A DNA stretch of 9,955 nt, taken from NCBI GenBank assembly GCA_902474645.1, contig CABRWN010000067.1:1-9955 (forward strand). The letters run 5' to 3'. This document shows positions 1 through 5,970 of the stretch, in pieces. Made by a program: the position numbers and the translations under genes. This DNA is from an uncultured Collinsella sp. GTDB lineage: Bacteria; Actinomycetota; Coriobacteriia; Coriobacteriales; Coriobacteriaceae. The stretch's first letter is position 1. The number at the start of each line of letters is the position of its first letter. A model generated the notes under the pieces. That model worked only from the letters and a program-made list of their open reading frames with translations. It did no database searches and was not told the origin of the DNA.

Positions 1-631
1 CGACCGATTCCCCGCCGCTCTCGGCGCGGGCGTCGGCATATCGAAGTGTTGTGAGGGCGGTGCGAATCGCGCGACCATTGCGGGCAGTCGCTCGTTGCTC
101 AACGGCCTCCATCAGCTGTTCCGACGCAAGGCCGAGCTTTGAGATCGCCGAATCGGCAATGGGCATGCCGTCGGCAAAACCAGTTTGCAGCAGGCAATCT
201 GTGGCCGTTTGGATGGGCGGCGTTACCGATATGCCGGCTCTGCGTATTGCTCCGGCCGGCTCAATCTGGTGTCGCTGAATATGTGCGCCCGGACGAGCCG
301 ACGGCTTTGTCGAGCTGCAAACATGCACGACGTTCAGGTGTCGCCACGAGACCTCGAGCCCCAGCAGGCAAGCTGCCGAAAACGAGCAGAACGTCCAATC
401 GGGATGGATGATCGCAAGGGCGCGGAGGATTTCGCAATGGCGTTGCGCTCGGTTGAGTTCATCCCAGCGCGTTTTTCGCGCAAACAACCCCGGCATGGGC
501 GAGACAACCGTGCCGCTGGTGCGCCGAAGGAGCGCTTTTCGGATCGCCGTGCTCGGGGGAATCAGACAGCGCCCCTCTTGTTCGGCTTGAGTGAGCAGTT
601 GGTCGATGAGCTGGTCATTGCAATGGGTCAT
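1..631 (-). CDS. AbiEi/DUF559-like protein, 3' end cut by window edge
   Basis: An open leftward frame has no stop from ATG at 631 to the window edge (210 residues visible). The start is set by a strong ribosome site, AAAGGAGG (complement of 641-648), nine bases before the ATG. The N-terminal half (residues about 1-100) is helical and compatible with the winged-helix, AbiEi-antitoxin-like part of a large actinobacterial family. A compact region with SFSAACLLGLEV (about 83-94) follows. Near the edge, residues 199-210 read ADARAESGGESV, which resembles the acidic ESxxES entry to the DUF559 (Vsr/restriction-endonuclease-fold) domain, so a nuclease-like domain probably continues outside the window. 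In this family such proteins are usually orphan; a role in DNA binding or mobile-element defence is inference. No partner gene is visible. The gene call is fairly secure, the family moderately so, the function not. Confidence 0.72.
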   Translation of the reverse strand, partial: MTHCNDQLIDQLLTQAEQEGRCLIPPSTAIRKALLRRTSGTVVSPMPGLFARKTRWDELNRAQRHCEILRALAIIHPDWTFCSFSAACLLGLEVSWRHLNVVHVCSSTKPSARPGAHIQRHQIEPAGAIRRAGISVTPPIQTATDCLLQTGFADGMPIADSAISKLGLASEQLMEAVEQRATARNGRAIRTALTTLRYADARAESGGESV

Positions 632-686
632 GAGCTACCGCCTCCTTTTGGGTAGCAAAAACGTATCAGCTGGAACTTGCCGCTCA

Positions 687-715
687 GCTGACCAAAAGCT
701 GACCAAAATCTAACC
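687..715. repeat. Short tandem direct repeat upstream of the AbiEi/DUF559-like gene
   Basis: GCTGACCAAAA occurs twice back to back (687-697 and 698-708), followed by a partial third copy, TCTAACC (709-715). It lies about 55 bp upstream of the start at 631. On the leftward strand it reads TTTTGGTCAGC twice. It could be a binding site for a regulator of that gene, or the edge of a dispersed repeat. No clear promoter hexamers could be assigned around it. Confidence 0.5.
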
Positions 716-926
716 ATGCAGGTAGATGGCCTGTTTTCGGCGACATTTTTACATCCGAATCGGTGGGCGGTAATCGGCGACCTTGAACGGTAGCTAGATA
801 TGAAGTCTTGGTAAGTTTCGGGACGTGTACTTTTTTGAAAAAGAGCATTCTATCTGCAGTTTCGTGTTTCTGGATCGCATATTTGAAGGCATGTGATAAA
901 GGCTGCGGATCGTCATCTTGTATCTG
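716..926. other. Gene-free stretch, nothing recognised
   Basis: This is part of the 776-bp gap between the gene starting at 631 and the ATPase starting at 1408. The only long frame here is leftward (684-968). It begins inside the hairpin array and has no convincing ribosome site or recognisable family. No RNA gene or clear terminator was seen. Confidence 0.5.
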
Positions 927-1283
927 CGGAAACTGTGTCCCGGAATTGTCGCTCGGAATGGGATACATTTTCCGGAACAGCCCTCAACCGGAAACTGCGT
1001 CCCAGAATTTGGCTCCAGAGTGGGATGCCGTTTCCGAATCGGCTCTCAAACGGAAATTGCATCTCGGAACGAGCCCTCAGAGCGGGATGAACTTTCCTAA
1101 CGAAGCCGCATGCGGAAACTGCGTCCCGGATTCGACGCTCAGAATGGGATGCATTTTCCGGTAGAAGCTTCAGCGGAAAGTGCATCCCAGAATTCAGGCT
1201 CAGAGCGGGACGCACTTTCTGGATGGCATGCTTGGCGGAAACTACGGCCCAGTTTTTGGCTTCAGAACGGGATGCATTTTCCG
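927..1283. repeat. Tandem array of six 48-bp imperfect hairpins, 62-bp period
   Basis: Six units occupy 927-974, 989-1036, 1051-1098, 1113-1160, 1174-1221 and 1236-1283. Each is exactly 48 bp: a 15-base left arm like CGGAAACTGCGTCCC, an 18-base loop like RGAATTnnnGCTCAGARY, and a 15-base right arm like GGGATGCATTTTCCG, which is the near reverse complement of the left arm. Units start 62, 62, 62, 61 and 62 bp apart, with linkers of 14 bp (13 once). The period is not a multiple of three, so the frames running through it are not a repetitive protein. Some arm changes are compensated: unit 1 has a T-A pair where others have C-G, unit 2 regains a C-G pair at a usually mismatched position, and unit 5 has G-C there. 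This suggests pairing is under selection in DNA or RNA. Function unknown. Confidence 0.9.
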
Positions 1284-1336
1284 GAACGGTCCACGTGCGG
1301 TGGTGTACCGCCCCTTTTCGTGCTCCGCTTGTCGAA

Positions 1337-1392
1337 TTACGTTATAGCTAGCCATATTATAGGAAGGTATAATATAGCTAGCTATAACGTAA
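1337..1392. promoter_or_regulatory. 56-bp near-perfect palindrome with mirrored TATAAT, upstream of ATPase gene
   Basis: Arms at 1337-1361 and 1368-1392 (25 bases each) are complementary except at one pair (C1353/A1376) and are separated by GGAAGG. The outer arm begins TTACGTTATAGCTAGC. TATAAT lies at 1368-1373 on the plus strand and, by symmetry, at 1361-1356 on the minus strand, so the element could be both a -10 region and an operator. No good -35 matches at 17 bp spacing. It ends 15 bp before the ATG at 1408, with the ribosome site AGGAAGGA (1393-1400) between, so any transcript initiating upstream would carry a strong hairpin just ahead of the ribosome site. Autoregulation is inference. 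Confidence 0.8.
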
Positions 1393-1407
1393 AGGAAGGA
1401 TGGCCCT

Positions 1408-2799
1408 ATGTTTATCGGAAGAACAGTGGAAATGTCCGAGCTCAATCGACTGTATGGCACGGGCTCCTTTGAAATGCCTGTGATTTACGGCCGCCGTCGC
1501 GTGGGTAAAACGCGCCTTATCACAGAGTTCATCCAAGGCAAGAAGGCTATTTACTTTCAAGCTCGTCGTACCAATGCAGAGGCAAACCTGCACGGCTTTA
1601 GCCAGGCGATACTTGCGGGTTCGGTTGGTGCTGCAGGCGTGTCGTTTCGTAGTTTTGACGAGGCGTTCGATGCATTGGTCACCATGGCTCGAACGGAGCG
1701 TTTGATTGTCGTGATTGACGAGTATCCCTATCTCGCCCAATCGAATCCCGAGATCAGCTCGTTGCTGCAAGACAAGATCGATCACCTGTACAAAGAGACC
1801 AGGCTCATGCTGATTCTATGCGGCTCGTCTCTTTCGTTTATGGAGGAACAGGTGTTGGGCTACGAGAGTCCACTATACGGTAGGCGTACGGCCCAGTTTA
1901 AGATCATGCCGCTCGATTTTACGACGACCCTCGGCCTGTGGCATAGCATGGGTCGCGAAGACGCTGCGGTTTGCTATGGCATGACGGGCGGCATTCCTGC
2001 ATATATCGAGAAAGTCGATCCTGCCGCACCGCTCAAGGACAACATCAAACGTCTTTTTCTTACTCCTACGGGCTATCTCTTTGAGGAGCCGAGTAACCTG
2101 CTGTTGCAAGAGCGCCGCAATCCCGAGCAATATGATTCGATCGTGCAAGCAATTGCTCAGGGGCGCTCGAGGATCTCGGAGATTGCGAGCTCTACGGGAA
2201 TCCCTGCGAGCAACGTAAAGAGCTATGTGGATAAGCTGGCGTCGCTTGGGATTGTCGAGCGCGAGCTGCCCCTAAACGAGACGAGCAATAAGCGAGCCGT
2301 GTATCTGCTGAGCGACCAGATGTTTAGATTCTGGTACAAGTTTGTGCCGCAGAACATTGGGCTGATTCAAAACGATATGGCCGAGATGGCGTATAAGCGC
2401 ATTGAGCCGCACGTATCGGATTACATGGGTACGGTCTTTGAGCTTATATGCAGGCAATACGTGTACGAACTCGCGCGCGCGGGCCAGCTCGATGTGGTTC
2501 CGGCGAGCGTCGGGCGCTGGTCGGGGACGGACAATCGCACACATACGCAGGAAGAAATCGACTTGATTGTTGACGATGGCGAGGGCACTGCGCTGTTTGC
2601 GGAGTGCAAATGGCGCAATGAACCGGCGGGCGAAGACGTGCTGCAAAAGCTCGTATACCGAAGCGAGCTCTTTAGGCGGCAGCACAAAAGCTATGCGATC
2701 TTCTCGAAGCGAGGCTTTACGCAAGGATGTCAGGAAGCTGCGGCGAGCAGGGGAGATGCCAAGCTGATTTCGTTTGCCGAGATGTGCGAGCGGAGATAA
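1408..2799 (+). CDS. AAA-family ATPase with DUF234 / nuclease-like C-terminus
   Basis: This is a 463-residue P-loop ATPase of the archaeal-ATPase/DUF234 (COG1672) type. Visible motifs are the Walker A GRRRVGKT (28-35), the Walker B LIVVIDEYPYL (99-109), a sensor-like LILCGSS (135-141) and the family motif GMTGGIPAYIE (191-201). Residues about 240-320 resemble a winged helix (IASSTGIPASNVKSYVDKL at 259-277). The C-terminal part has FELICRQY (344-351), EEIDLIV (382-388) and FAECKW (397-402), the E, D and ExK arrangement of a PD-(D/E)XK nuclease-like fold. The ATG is fixed by AGGAAGGA seven bases upstream. The length is normal for the family. Codon use is less GC-rich than in the metabolic genes at the right, which suggests acquisition by transfer. 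The cellular role of these ATPases is not established; DNA binding or processing is inference. It stands alone as a transcription unit, behind a large palindrome. Confidence 0.88.
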   Translation: MFIGRTVEMSELNRLYGTGSFEMPVIYGRRRVGKTRLITEFIQGKKAIYFQARRTNAEANLHGFSQAILAGSVGAAGVSFRSFDEAFDALVTMARTERLIVVIDEYPYLAQSNPEISSLLQDKIDHLYKETRLMLILCGSSLSFMEEQVLGYESPLYGRRTAQFKIMPLDFTTTLGLWHSMGREDAAVCYGMTGGIPAYIEKVDPAAPLKDNIKRLFLTPTGYLFEEPSNLLLQERRNPEQYDSIVQAIAQGRSRISEIASSTGIPASNVKSYVDKLASLGIVERELPLNETSNKRAVYLLSDQMFRFWYKFVPQNIGLIQNDMAEMAYKRIEPHVSDYMGTVFELICRQYVYELARAGQLDVVPASVGRWSGTDNRTHTQEEIDLIVDDGEGTALFAECKWRNEPAGEDVLQKLVYRSELFRRQHKSYAIFSKRGFTQGCQEAAASRGDAKLISFAEMCERR

Positions 2800-2850
2800 C
2801 CAAGCACGCTCTGATGTGATGCTCGGAATGGGTCGCGCTAAGGATGCCAA

Positions 2851-2988
2851 GCGTAAAACCTTCAATGAAAATGGCGTAAAAACTACATCTGTCATGGCGT
2901 AAAAACTACATTGAAAGTAGCGTAAAAACTACATTGAAAGTAGCGTAAAATCAGCATTAAGAATGGCGTAATTTCGCATATCGCGTGA
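2851..2988. repeat. Six iteron-like direct repeats, exact 23-bp period
   Basis: GCGTAA begins at 2851, 2874, 2897, 2920, 2943 and 2966, each exactly 23 bp after the last. Copies 3 and 4 are identical and begin GCGTAAAAACTACATT. Copy 2 differs only in its second half, copies 1 and 5 are moderately diverged, and copy 6 is degenerate. The array ends 19 bp before the GTG at 3008. A period near two helical turns places every copy on a similar face of the DNA, as in plasmid iterons or tandem operators. Copies 3 and 4 carry TTGAAA, a -35-like hexamer; the second (2934-2939) with TAAGAA (2958-2963) could form a weak promoter. The repeats contain stop codons and do not code. Confidence 0.9.
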
Positions 2989-3007
2989 TAGAGAGGGACG
3001 GCCGTCT

Positions 3008-4303
3008 GTGGATGCACCAAAGAGATTGACCCAAAAGGGATATAGGCCCCGGCTCATAGAGGAGCGCCTCGACACCCTTATGCGGGCGTTTGGCTGTGTG
3101 GAGATCAACGGCCCCAAATGGTGCGGCAAGACCTGGACGGCGCTCTCTCGCTCGGCGAGCGTCTCCAGGCTCGATGAGCCTGCGCAGCGTGCGGCGGCAG
3201 AGGTCGACCCAAGCCTGGCGCTCATCGGCGATGCGCCACACCTGGTCGATGAATGGCAGGAGGTGCCCGAGGTTTGGGATGCCGCCCGGCGTTTCGTGGA
3301 CGCGAGCGGCAACGAACGGGGGACACTTTTGCTCACGGGCTCGACCGCGCTCAAAAGCGAGGAGCGCAGCCATGTTCGTCATTCCGGCACGGGTAGGATC
3401 GCCCGTCTGTCAATGCGCCCCATGGCCCTGTGTGAGTCGGGCGACGGCGAGCCGCTCGTGTCACTGGCAAGCCTCTTTAAGGGCGAGGATTTTGCCCCTC
3501 AGCGTCGCGAGAGCACGGTGGATGACGTCGCCCGCTGGTGCTGCAGGGGCGGTTGGCCTGCAAATCTTGGGCTTTCGGAAGATCTTGCGCGAGAGACGGC
3601 AAGCCAGTACGTGCACTCGGTGCTCGACGTCAACGTGCTGGACGAGGGCATGTCGCCCGAGCTTGCACACGGCCTTTTGCGAGCTCTTGCTATGAACGAG
3701 AGCCAGGCTGTCACGTACAAGACGCTCGTAAAGGACGCCTCGTACGGTGAGGTGGGCCCCGACGAGAGGACCATCGCTGCGTACTTGGACCTCTTCAACA
3801 GGCTCAAGCTGACCGAGGACCTGTGCGGATGGGAGCCGCCCATGCGCTCGAAGGCCCGCGTTCGCGTGCGCCCCAAGCGCTACTTCTGTGACCCGTCACT
3901 TGCGGCGGCGTTGCTGGGGGCTACCCCTGAGCGGCTGCTTGGCGATATGCAAACGCTGGGGATGCTCTTTGAGAATCTCGTCCTGCGCGACGTGCGCGTG
4001 TTCCTTTCCACCTACGGCGGTGTCGACAACAGTGTCCATTATTTCCGAGATGAGAAGGGCCTTGAGGTCGATCTGATCGTTGAGCACGACGGGCGCTGGG
4101 GAGCCATCGAGGTCAAGCTGAGTGATGCGAAAGCAGACGATGGAGCGAGAAATCTCAAGGCGCTGGAGAGGAAAGTGCTCTCCAATCCTGCCGCCCAGAA
4201 TGCCGCGCCGGCGTTTTTGGCGGTCGTGGTTGGAAAGGGGAGCATTGCCTACACACGCGACGACGGCGTGGCGGTGATTCCCATGGCGGCACTTGGGGCG
4301 TAG
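3008..4303 (+). CDS. AAA_14/DUF4143 ATP-binding protein
   Basis: This 431-residue protein has the classic layout of the AAA_14 plus DUF4143 family. The N-terminus (GYRPRLIEERLDTLMRAFG, 11-29) leads to the Walker A GPKWCGKT (35-42). The Walker B is PHLVDEWQEVP (77-87), and LLLTGSTAL (107-115) is the following strand. A winged-helix-like part lies around 235-275. The C-terminal DUF4143 region has FENLVLRDV (321-329), KGLEVDLIV (350-358) and WGAIEVKL (364-371), a PD-(D/E)XK-like nuclease fold. The start is GTG at 3008, with GAGAGG about 11 bases upstream; the first in-frame ATG lies within the conserved N-terminus and would remove it. The gene follows the 23-bp repeat array and probably has its own promoter. 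The family is widespread in gut bacteria but its biological job is unclear. It is unlike the neighbouring ATPase in sequence, so the two are not a simple duplication. Confidence 0.9.
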   Translation: MDAPKRLTQKGYRPRLIEERLDTLMRAFGCVEINGPKWCGKTWTALSRSASVSRLDEPAQRAAAEVDPSLALIGDAPHLVDEWQEVPEVWDAARRFVDASGNERGTLLLTGSTALKSEERSHVRHSGTGRIARLSMRPMALCESGDGEPLVSLASLFKGEDFAPQRRESTVDDVARWCCRGGWPANLGLSEDLARETASQYVHSVLDVNVLDEGMSPELAHGLLRALAMNESQAVTYKTLVKDASYGEVGPDERTIAAYLDLFNRLKLTEDLCGWEPPMRSKARVRVRPKRYFCDPSLAAALLGATPERLLGDMQTLGMLFENLVLRDVRVFLSTYGGVDNSVHYFRDEKGLEVDLIVEHDGRWGAIEVKLSDAKADDGARNLKALERKVLSNPAAQNAAPAFLAVVVGKGSIAYTRDDGVAVIPMAALGA

Positions 4304-4431
4304 TGGTTTTGCGGGCGTGCCGTGCTTCCTTTACCGAAAATCCATTTGGTAAACCAGATGCTCGCGGATAGAATAAAGTTGACGACAGCCCAAGGGTGAT
4401 AGCTGGGCAGCGCCGTTGCTTGGTCAAGAGG

Positions 4432-4548
4432 TCAGTGCCTTAATGGCAGCGACTTGTTATGCTTCGAATGCTGCTTGAGTGCCTCGGAAAGTTCGATAAG
4501 CGCCGTGAAGAGCAAGACCAAAGCAACCAAGAGCTCTACGAGCTCTGA
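4432..4548. other. Two overlapping tiny frames, possible small peptide on either strand
   Basis: On the plus strand, ATG 4459 to TGA 4548 would encode 29 residues, beginning MLRMLLECLGKFDKRREE and ending QELYEL. Its stop lies two bases before a terminator hairpin. On the minus strand, an open frame reading LVALVLLFTALIEL then a Lys/His-rich tail (SKHNKS) ends at 4432. Its only nearby start is TTG at 4530, giving 32 residues, with no good ribosome site. The minus-strand product would look like a small single-pass membrane peptide, similar in shape to holin-like or type I toxins. Neither frame has decisive support. Position before the terminator favours the plus strand; the hydrophobic-then-basic pattern favours the minus strand. 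Confidence 0.2.
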
Positions 4549-4550
4549 TG

Positions 4551-4596
4551 GGCCCGGGATGACCGCTGATTCAAGTCACCGGGCCTAAATCTTTTT
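4551..4596 (+). terminator. Rho-independent terminator candidate
   Basis: GGCCCGG (4551-4557) pairs with CCGGGCC (4579-4585). The stem extends inward through TGAC (4560-4563) and GTCA (4575-4578) past a two-base bulge. TTTTT follows at 4592-4596 after a short TAAATC spacer. On the plus strand it would end transcription from the DUF4143 gene or from the 29-residue frame just upstream. Confidence 0.6.
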
Positions 4597-4658
4597 CATG
4601 CATTTGAATAGAGCGGTCGACTCTCTTGGGGCCGTCTGCATGGCGTGTGCTTGGCGCA

Positions 4659-4667
4659 TGGTATATT
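4659..4667 (+). promoter_or_regulatory. Possible extended -10 upstream of the exonuclease pseudogene
   Basis: TGGTATATT (4659-4667) fits an extended -10 (TG, one base, then TATATT). No good -35 is found at the usual distance. It would give a leader of about 85 bases before the GTG at 4761. Confidence 0.3.
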
Positions 4668-4760
4668 GCGTCCCGCTTTCATGTCCGCGCGGGCGCCTAT
4701 CCTTACGGCAATGTAGCCGCCTATGTAGCAAGCGGCAGTTGACGGAGAAAGGCCCTAACC

Positions 4761-5494
4761 GTGTCAGCTGAAAAGACGCCATGTATCTCGGCTATCGATA
4801 CGACAAACTTTGCGCGCCAGATTGTGCTGGACTTTGAGTTTGCGCCGGTGCCAAAGCAGCGCCAACGCCGTGGGCTGCGCAACGAGATTATCGAGGTCGG
4901 CGCCGTCAAGCTCGATTACCACGGCAACGTTATGGGCGAGTTCTCGCAGTTTGTGCAGACGGAATTCACCGAAGGCGTTGCGTATCCCGTCCGCGAGCTC
5001 ACAGGGATATAGGCCGTGGATACCGCGATGGCCGATCCGCTCTACATGGTGATTAAAAGGCTCAGCGATTGGATCGGTCGCTACTCCGCCCAAGTGGTTT
5101 GCTGGAGCGGGGCAGATCGTCGACAGCTTTTGACCGAGTGCCAGGCAAAGCATATCGACCTTGCCGCATTTCCTACGGACTGGGCCGACCTGCAGGCGTT
5201 TTACACCTCGATTATGGACGTGGGCAGCCACGGGCGCGTCTCTTTGAGTGACGCGGCGACGTGGTTTGGCATCGAGTTCGACGAGTCGACGGGTCACGCC
5301 CACAGTTCCCTGGCCGATGCGCGCGTGACCGCCAAGCTGTTCAAGCAGGTGATGGACGGGGATTACCGCGTGAGCCCGCGCGCCCAAGAAGTCCGCCAGC
5401 GGTGGGGGATGGGCGAGCGAGCCCAAACTGCTTTTCCAGCAAGTGCCCCGAGCTGGGCGACCTGCTGCTGAAGCTGAAGGCGGAGGGGAGGTAG
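4761..5494 (+). pseudogene. DEDDh-family 3'-5' exonuclease (DnaQ-like), broken by a stop and a frameshift
   Basis: The frame opens at GTG 4761 behind GGAGAAAGG (4744-4752). Residues 21-30, IVLDFEFAPV, supply the D-x-E of exonuclease motif I, and NEIIEVGAVKLD (41-52) follows as expected. The frame then meets TAG at 5010-5012 (codon 84), yet continues in the same frame with clear family sequence: VVCWSGADRRQL (5091-5126; motif II Asp) and HAHSSLADA (5298-5324; motif III His and Asp). A CAG-to-TAG change is the simplest cause. Near 5420-5440 the reading shifts by one lost base: the original frame ends in unlikely sequence at 5471, while the new frame reads CFSSKCPELGDLLLKLKAEG to TAG 5492-5494. 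Two lesions argue for a decayed gene. All three catalytic motifs survive in the DNA, so decay is recent, or one lesion is a sequencing error. The original product would be about 244 residues. Its substrate is unknown. Confidence 0.82.
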
Positions 5495-5539
5495 GCCTTT
5501 TGAGAACGCCATTCGGTTTCGCGTGGCGGGTGCGTTCGT

Positions 5540-5833
5540 CTACACCCTCGCAATCCCACGCGCGGCACTCAGCAGCTCGTACTCCCTCTGGCTCCACTGG
5601 TGCAGCTCGGCAGCCTCGATGGCGTCGCGGCACAGGTCCAGGAACACCTCGGCGCTCTCGCAGAAGCACTCGCGGGCAAAGGCGCCGGATCCGTCCGCAA
5701 CGCACGTGCCGTCGGCAAACAGCTCCCAGCTGGACGGCTCGCGCGAGTCGTCTCCGAGCAGCTTGATCTGCAGAACATGTGGGCCGCCAGCGGCACATGG
5801 CCCTTCTTCCAACACCTGCACCGTAAAGCGCAT
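5540..5833 (-). CDS. Small hypothetical protein, 97 aa
   Basis: The frame runs leftward from ATG 5833 to TAG 5540, convergent with the exonuclease pseudogene and 45 bp from its end. The product is soluble-looking and acidic, with an N-terminal strand (MRFTVQVLEEG), a middle segment (SSWELFADGTCVADG) and a helical C-terminal half (SAEVFLDLCRDAIEAAELHQ). It contains four cysteines. No family is recognised. The amino-acid pattern, with alternating strand and helix and low-complexity-free sequence, looks genuinely coded. There is no Shine-Dalgarno sequence before the ATG. Instead TATACT (5851-5846, minus strand) sits only 12 bases upstream, so the message may be nearly leaderless, or the true start may be elsewhere. 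Confidence 0.6.
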   Translation of the reverse strand: MRFTVQVLEEGPCAAGGPHVLQIKLLGDDSREPSSWELFADGTCVADGSGAFARECFCESAEVFLDLCRDAIEAAELHQWSQREYELLSAARGIARV

Positions 5834-5845
5834 CTGGAGGGACAG

Positions 5846-5900
5846 AGTATAAAATCCGGAAAAGTGTCGAAATAGGCACCTTAAAACTTCGGAAAAGTGT
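5846..5900 (-). promoter_or_regulatory. Putative promoter with duplicated 11-bp motif
   Basis: CGGAAAAGTGT occurs at 5857-5867 and 5890-5900, 33 bp apart (about three helical turns). Both copies are preceded by AAAA a few bases upstream, and they lie on the upstream side of the leftward -10-like TATACT (5851-5846). They look like tandem operator sites for the 97-residue gene. They could also be relics of a repeat array whose gene has been lost. Confidence 0.45.
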
Positions 5901-5911
5901 GGCTGGATGAC

Positions 5912-5937
5912 AAAACAGCACTTAGAAGCCGGTGCTG
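5912..5937 (-). terminator. Terminator candidate after the membrane-protein gene
   Basis: On the minus strand CAGCAC (5937-5932) and GTGCTG (5921-5916) form a six-pair stem with a ten-base loop, followed by TTTT (5915-5912). It lies 33 bp after the stop of the leftward gene ending at 5971. The short stem makes it moderate evidence. Confidence 0.5.
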
Positions 5938-5970
5938 GATGCGGGATCCTACGGCCGCCTTCAGCCCTCG

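Larger units (their letters stand above)
4304..4760. other. 457-bp intergenic region with hairpins and doubtful small frames
   Basis: No gene longer than about 33 codons is supported here. An AT-rich inverted repeat, TTTACC (4330-4335) with GGTAAA (4348-4353), lies 26 bp after the DUF4143 stop. It has no T-run, so it is a poor terminator. The overlapping tiny frames at 4432-4548 and the terminator at 4551-4596 are described separately. The distal part, 4600-4760, carries a possible extended -10 and the leader of the exonuclease pseudogene. No tRNA or insertion sequence was seen. Confidence 0.5.

Noticed and set aside
684..968. Leftward 94-residue frame
   Set aside because: It starts inside the hairpin array, lacks a ribosome site at the longest start, and resembles no family. 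A shorter version from an internal Met cannot be excluded.
927..1283. CRISPR array or repeat protein
   Set aside because: Loops and linkers are similar between units rather than unique spacers, each unit is itself palindromic, and the 62-bp period is out of frame, so frames crossing it (for example 808-1164 and 913-1215) are accidental.
2851..2988. CRISPR array
   Set aside because: The 23-bp units abut with no separate spacers, and no cas genes are present.
4330..4353. Terminator for the DUF4143 gene
   Set aside because: The inverted repeat is AT-rich, bulged and lacks a following T-run; the hairpin at 4551-4585 is the better terminator.
5010..5012. Programmed TAG readthrough or recoding in the exonuclease gene
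   Set aside because: TAG is the normal stop of several other genes here, no recoding structure was evident, and a second lesion downstream favours simple decay.
4764..5921. Leftward 385-residue frame
   Set aside because: It is antisense to the exonuclease pseudogene, whose catalytic motifs are clear on the plus strand, and the translation is Arg/His/Ala-rich shadow sequence.
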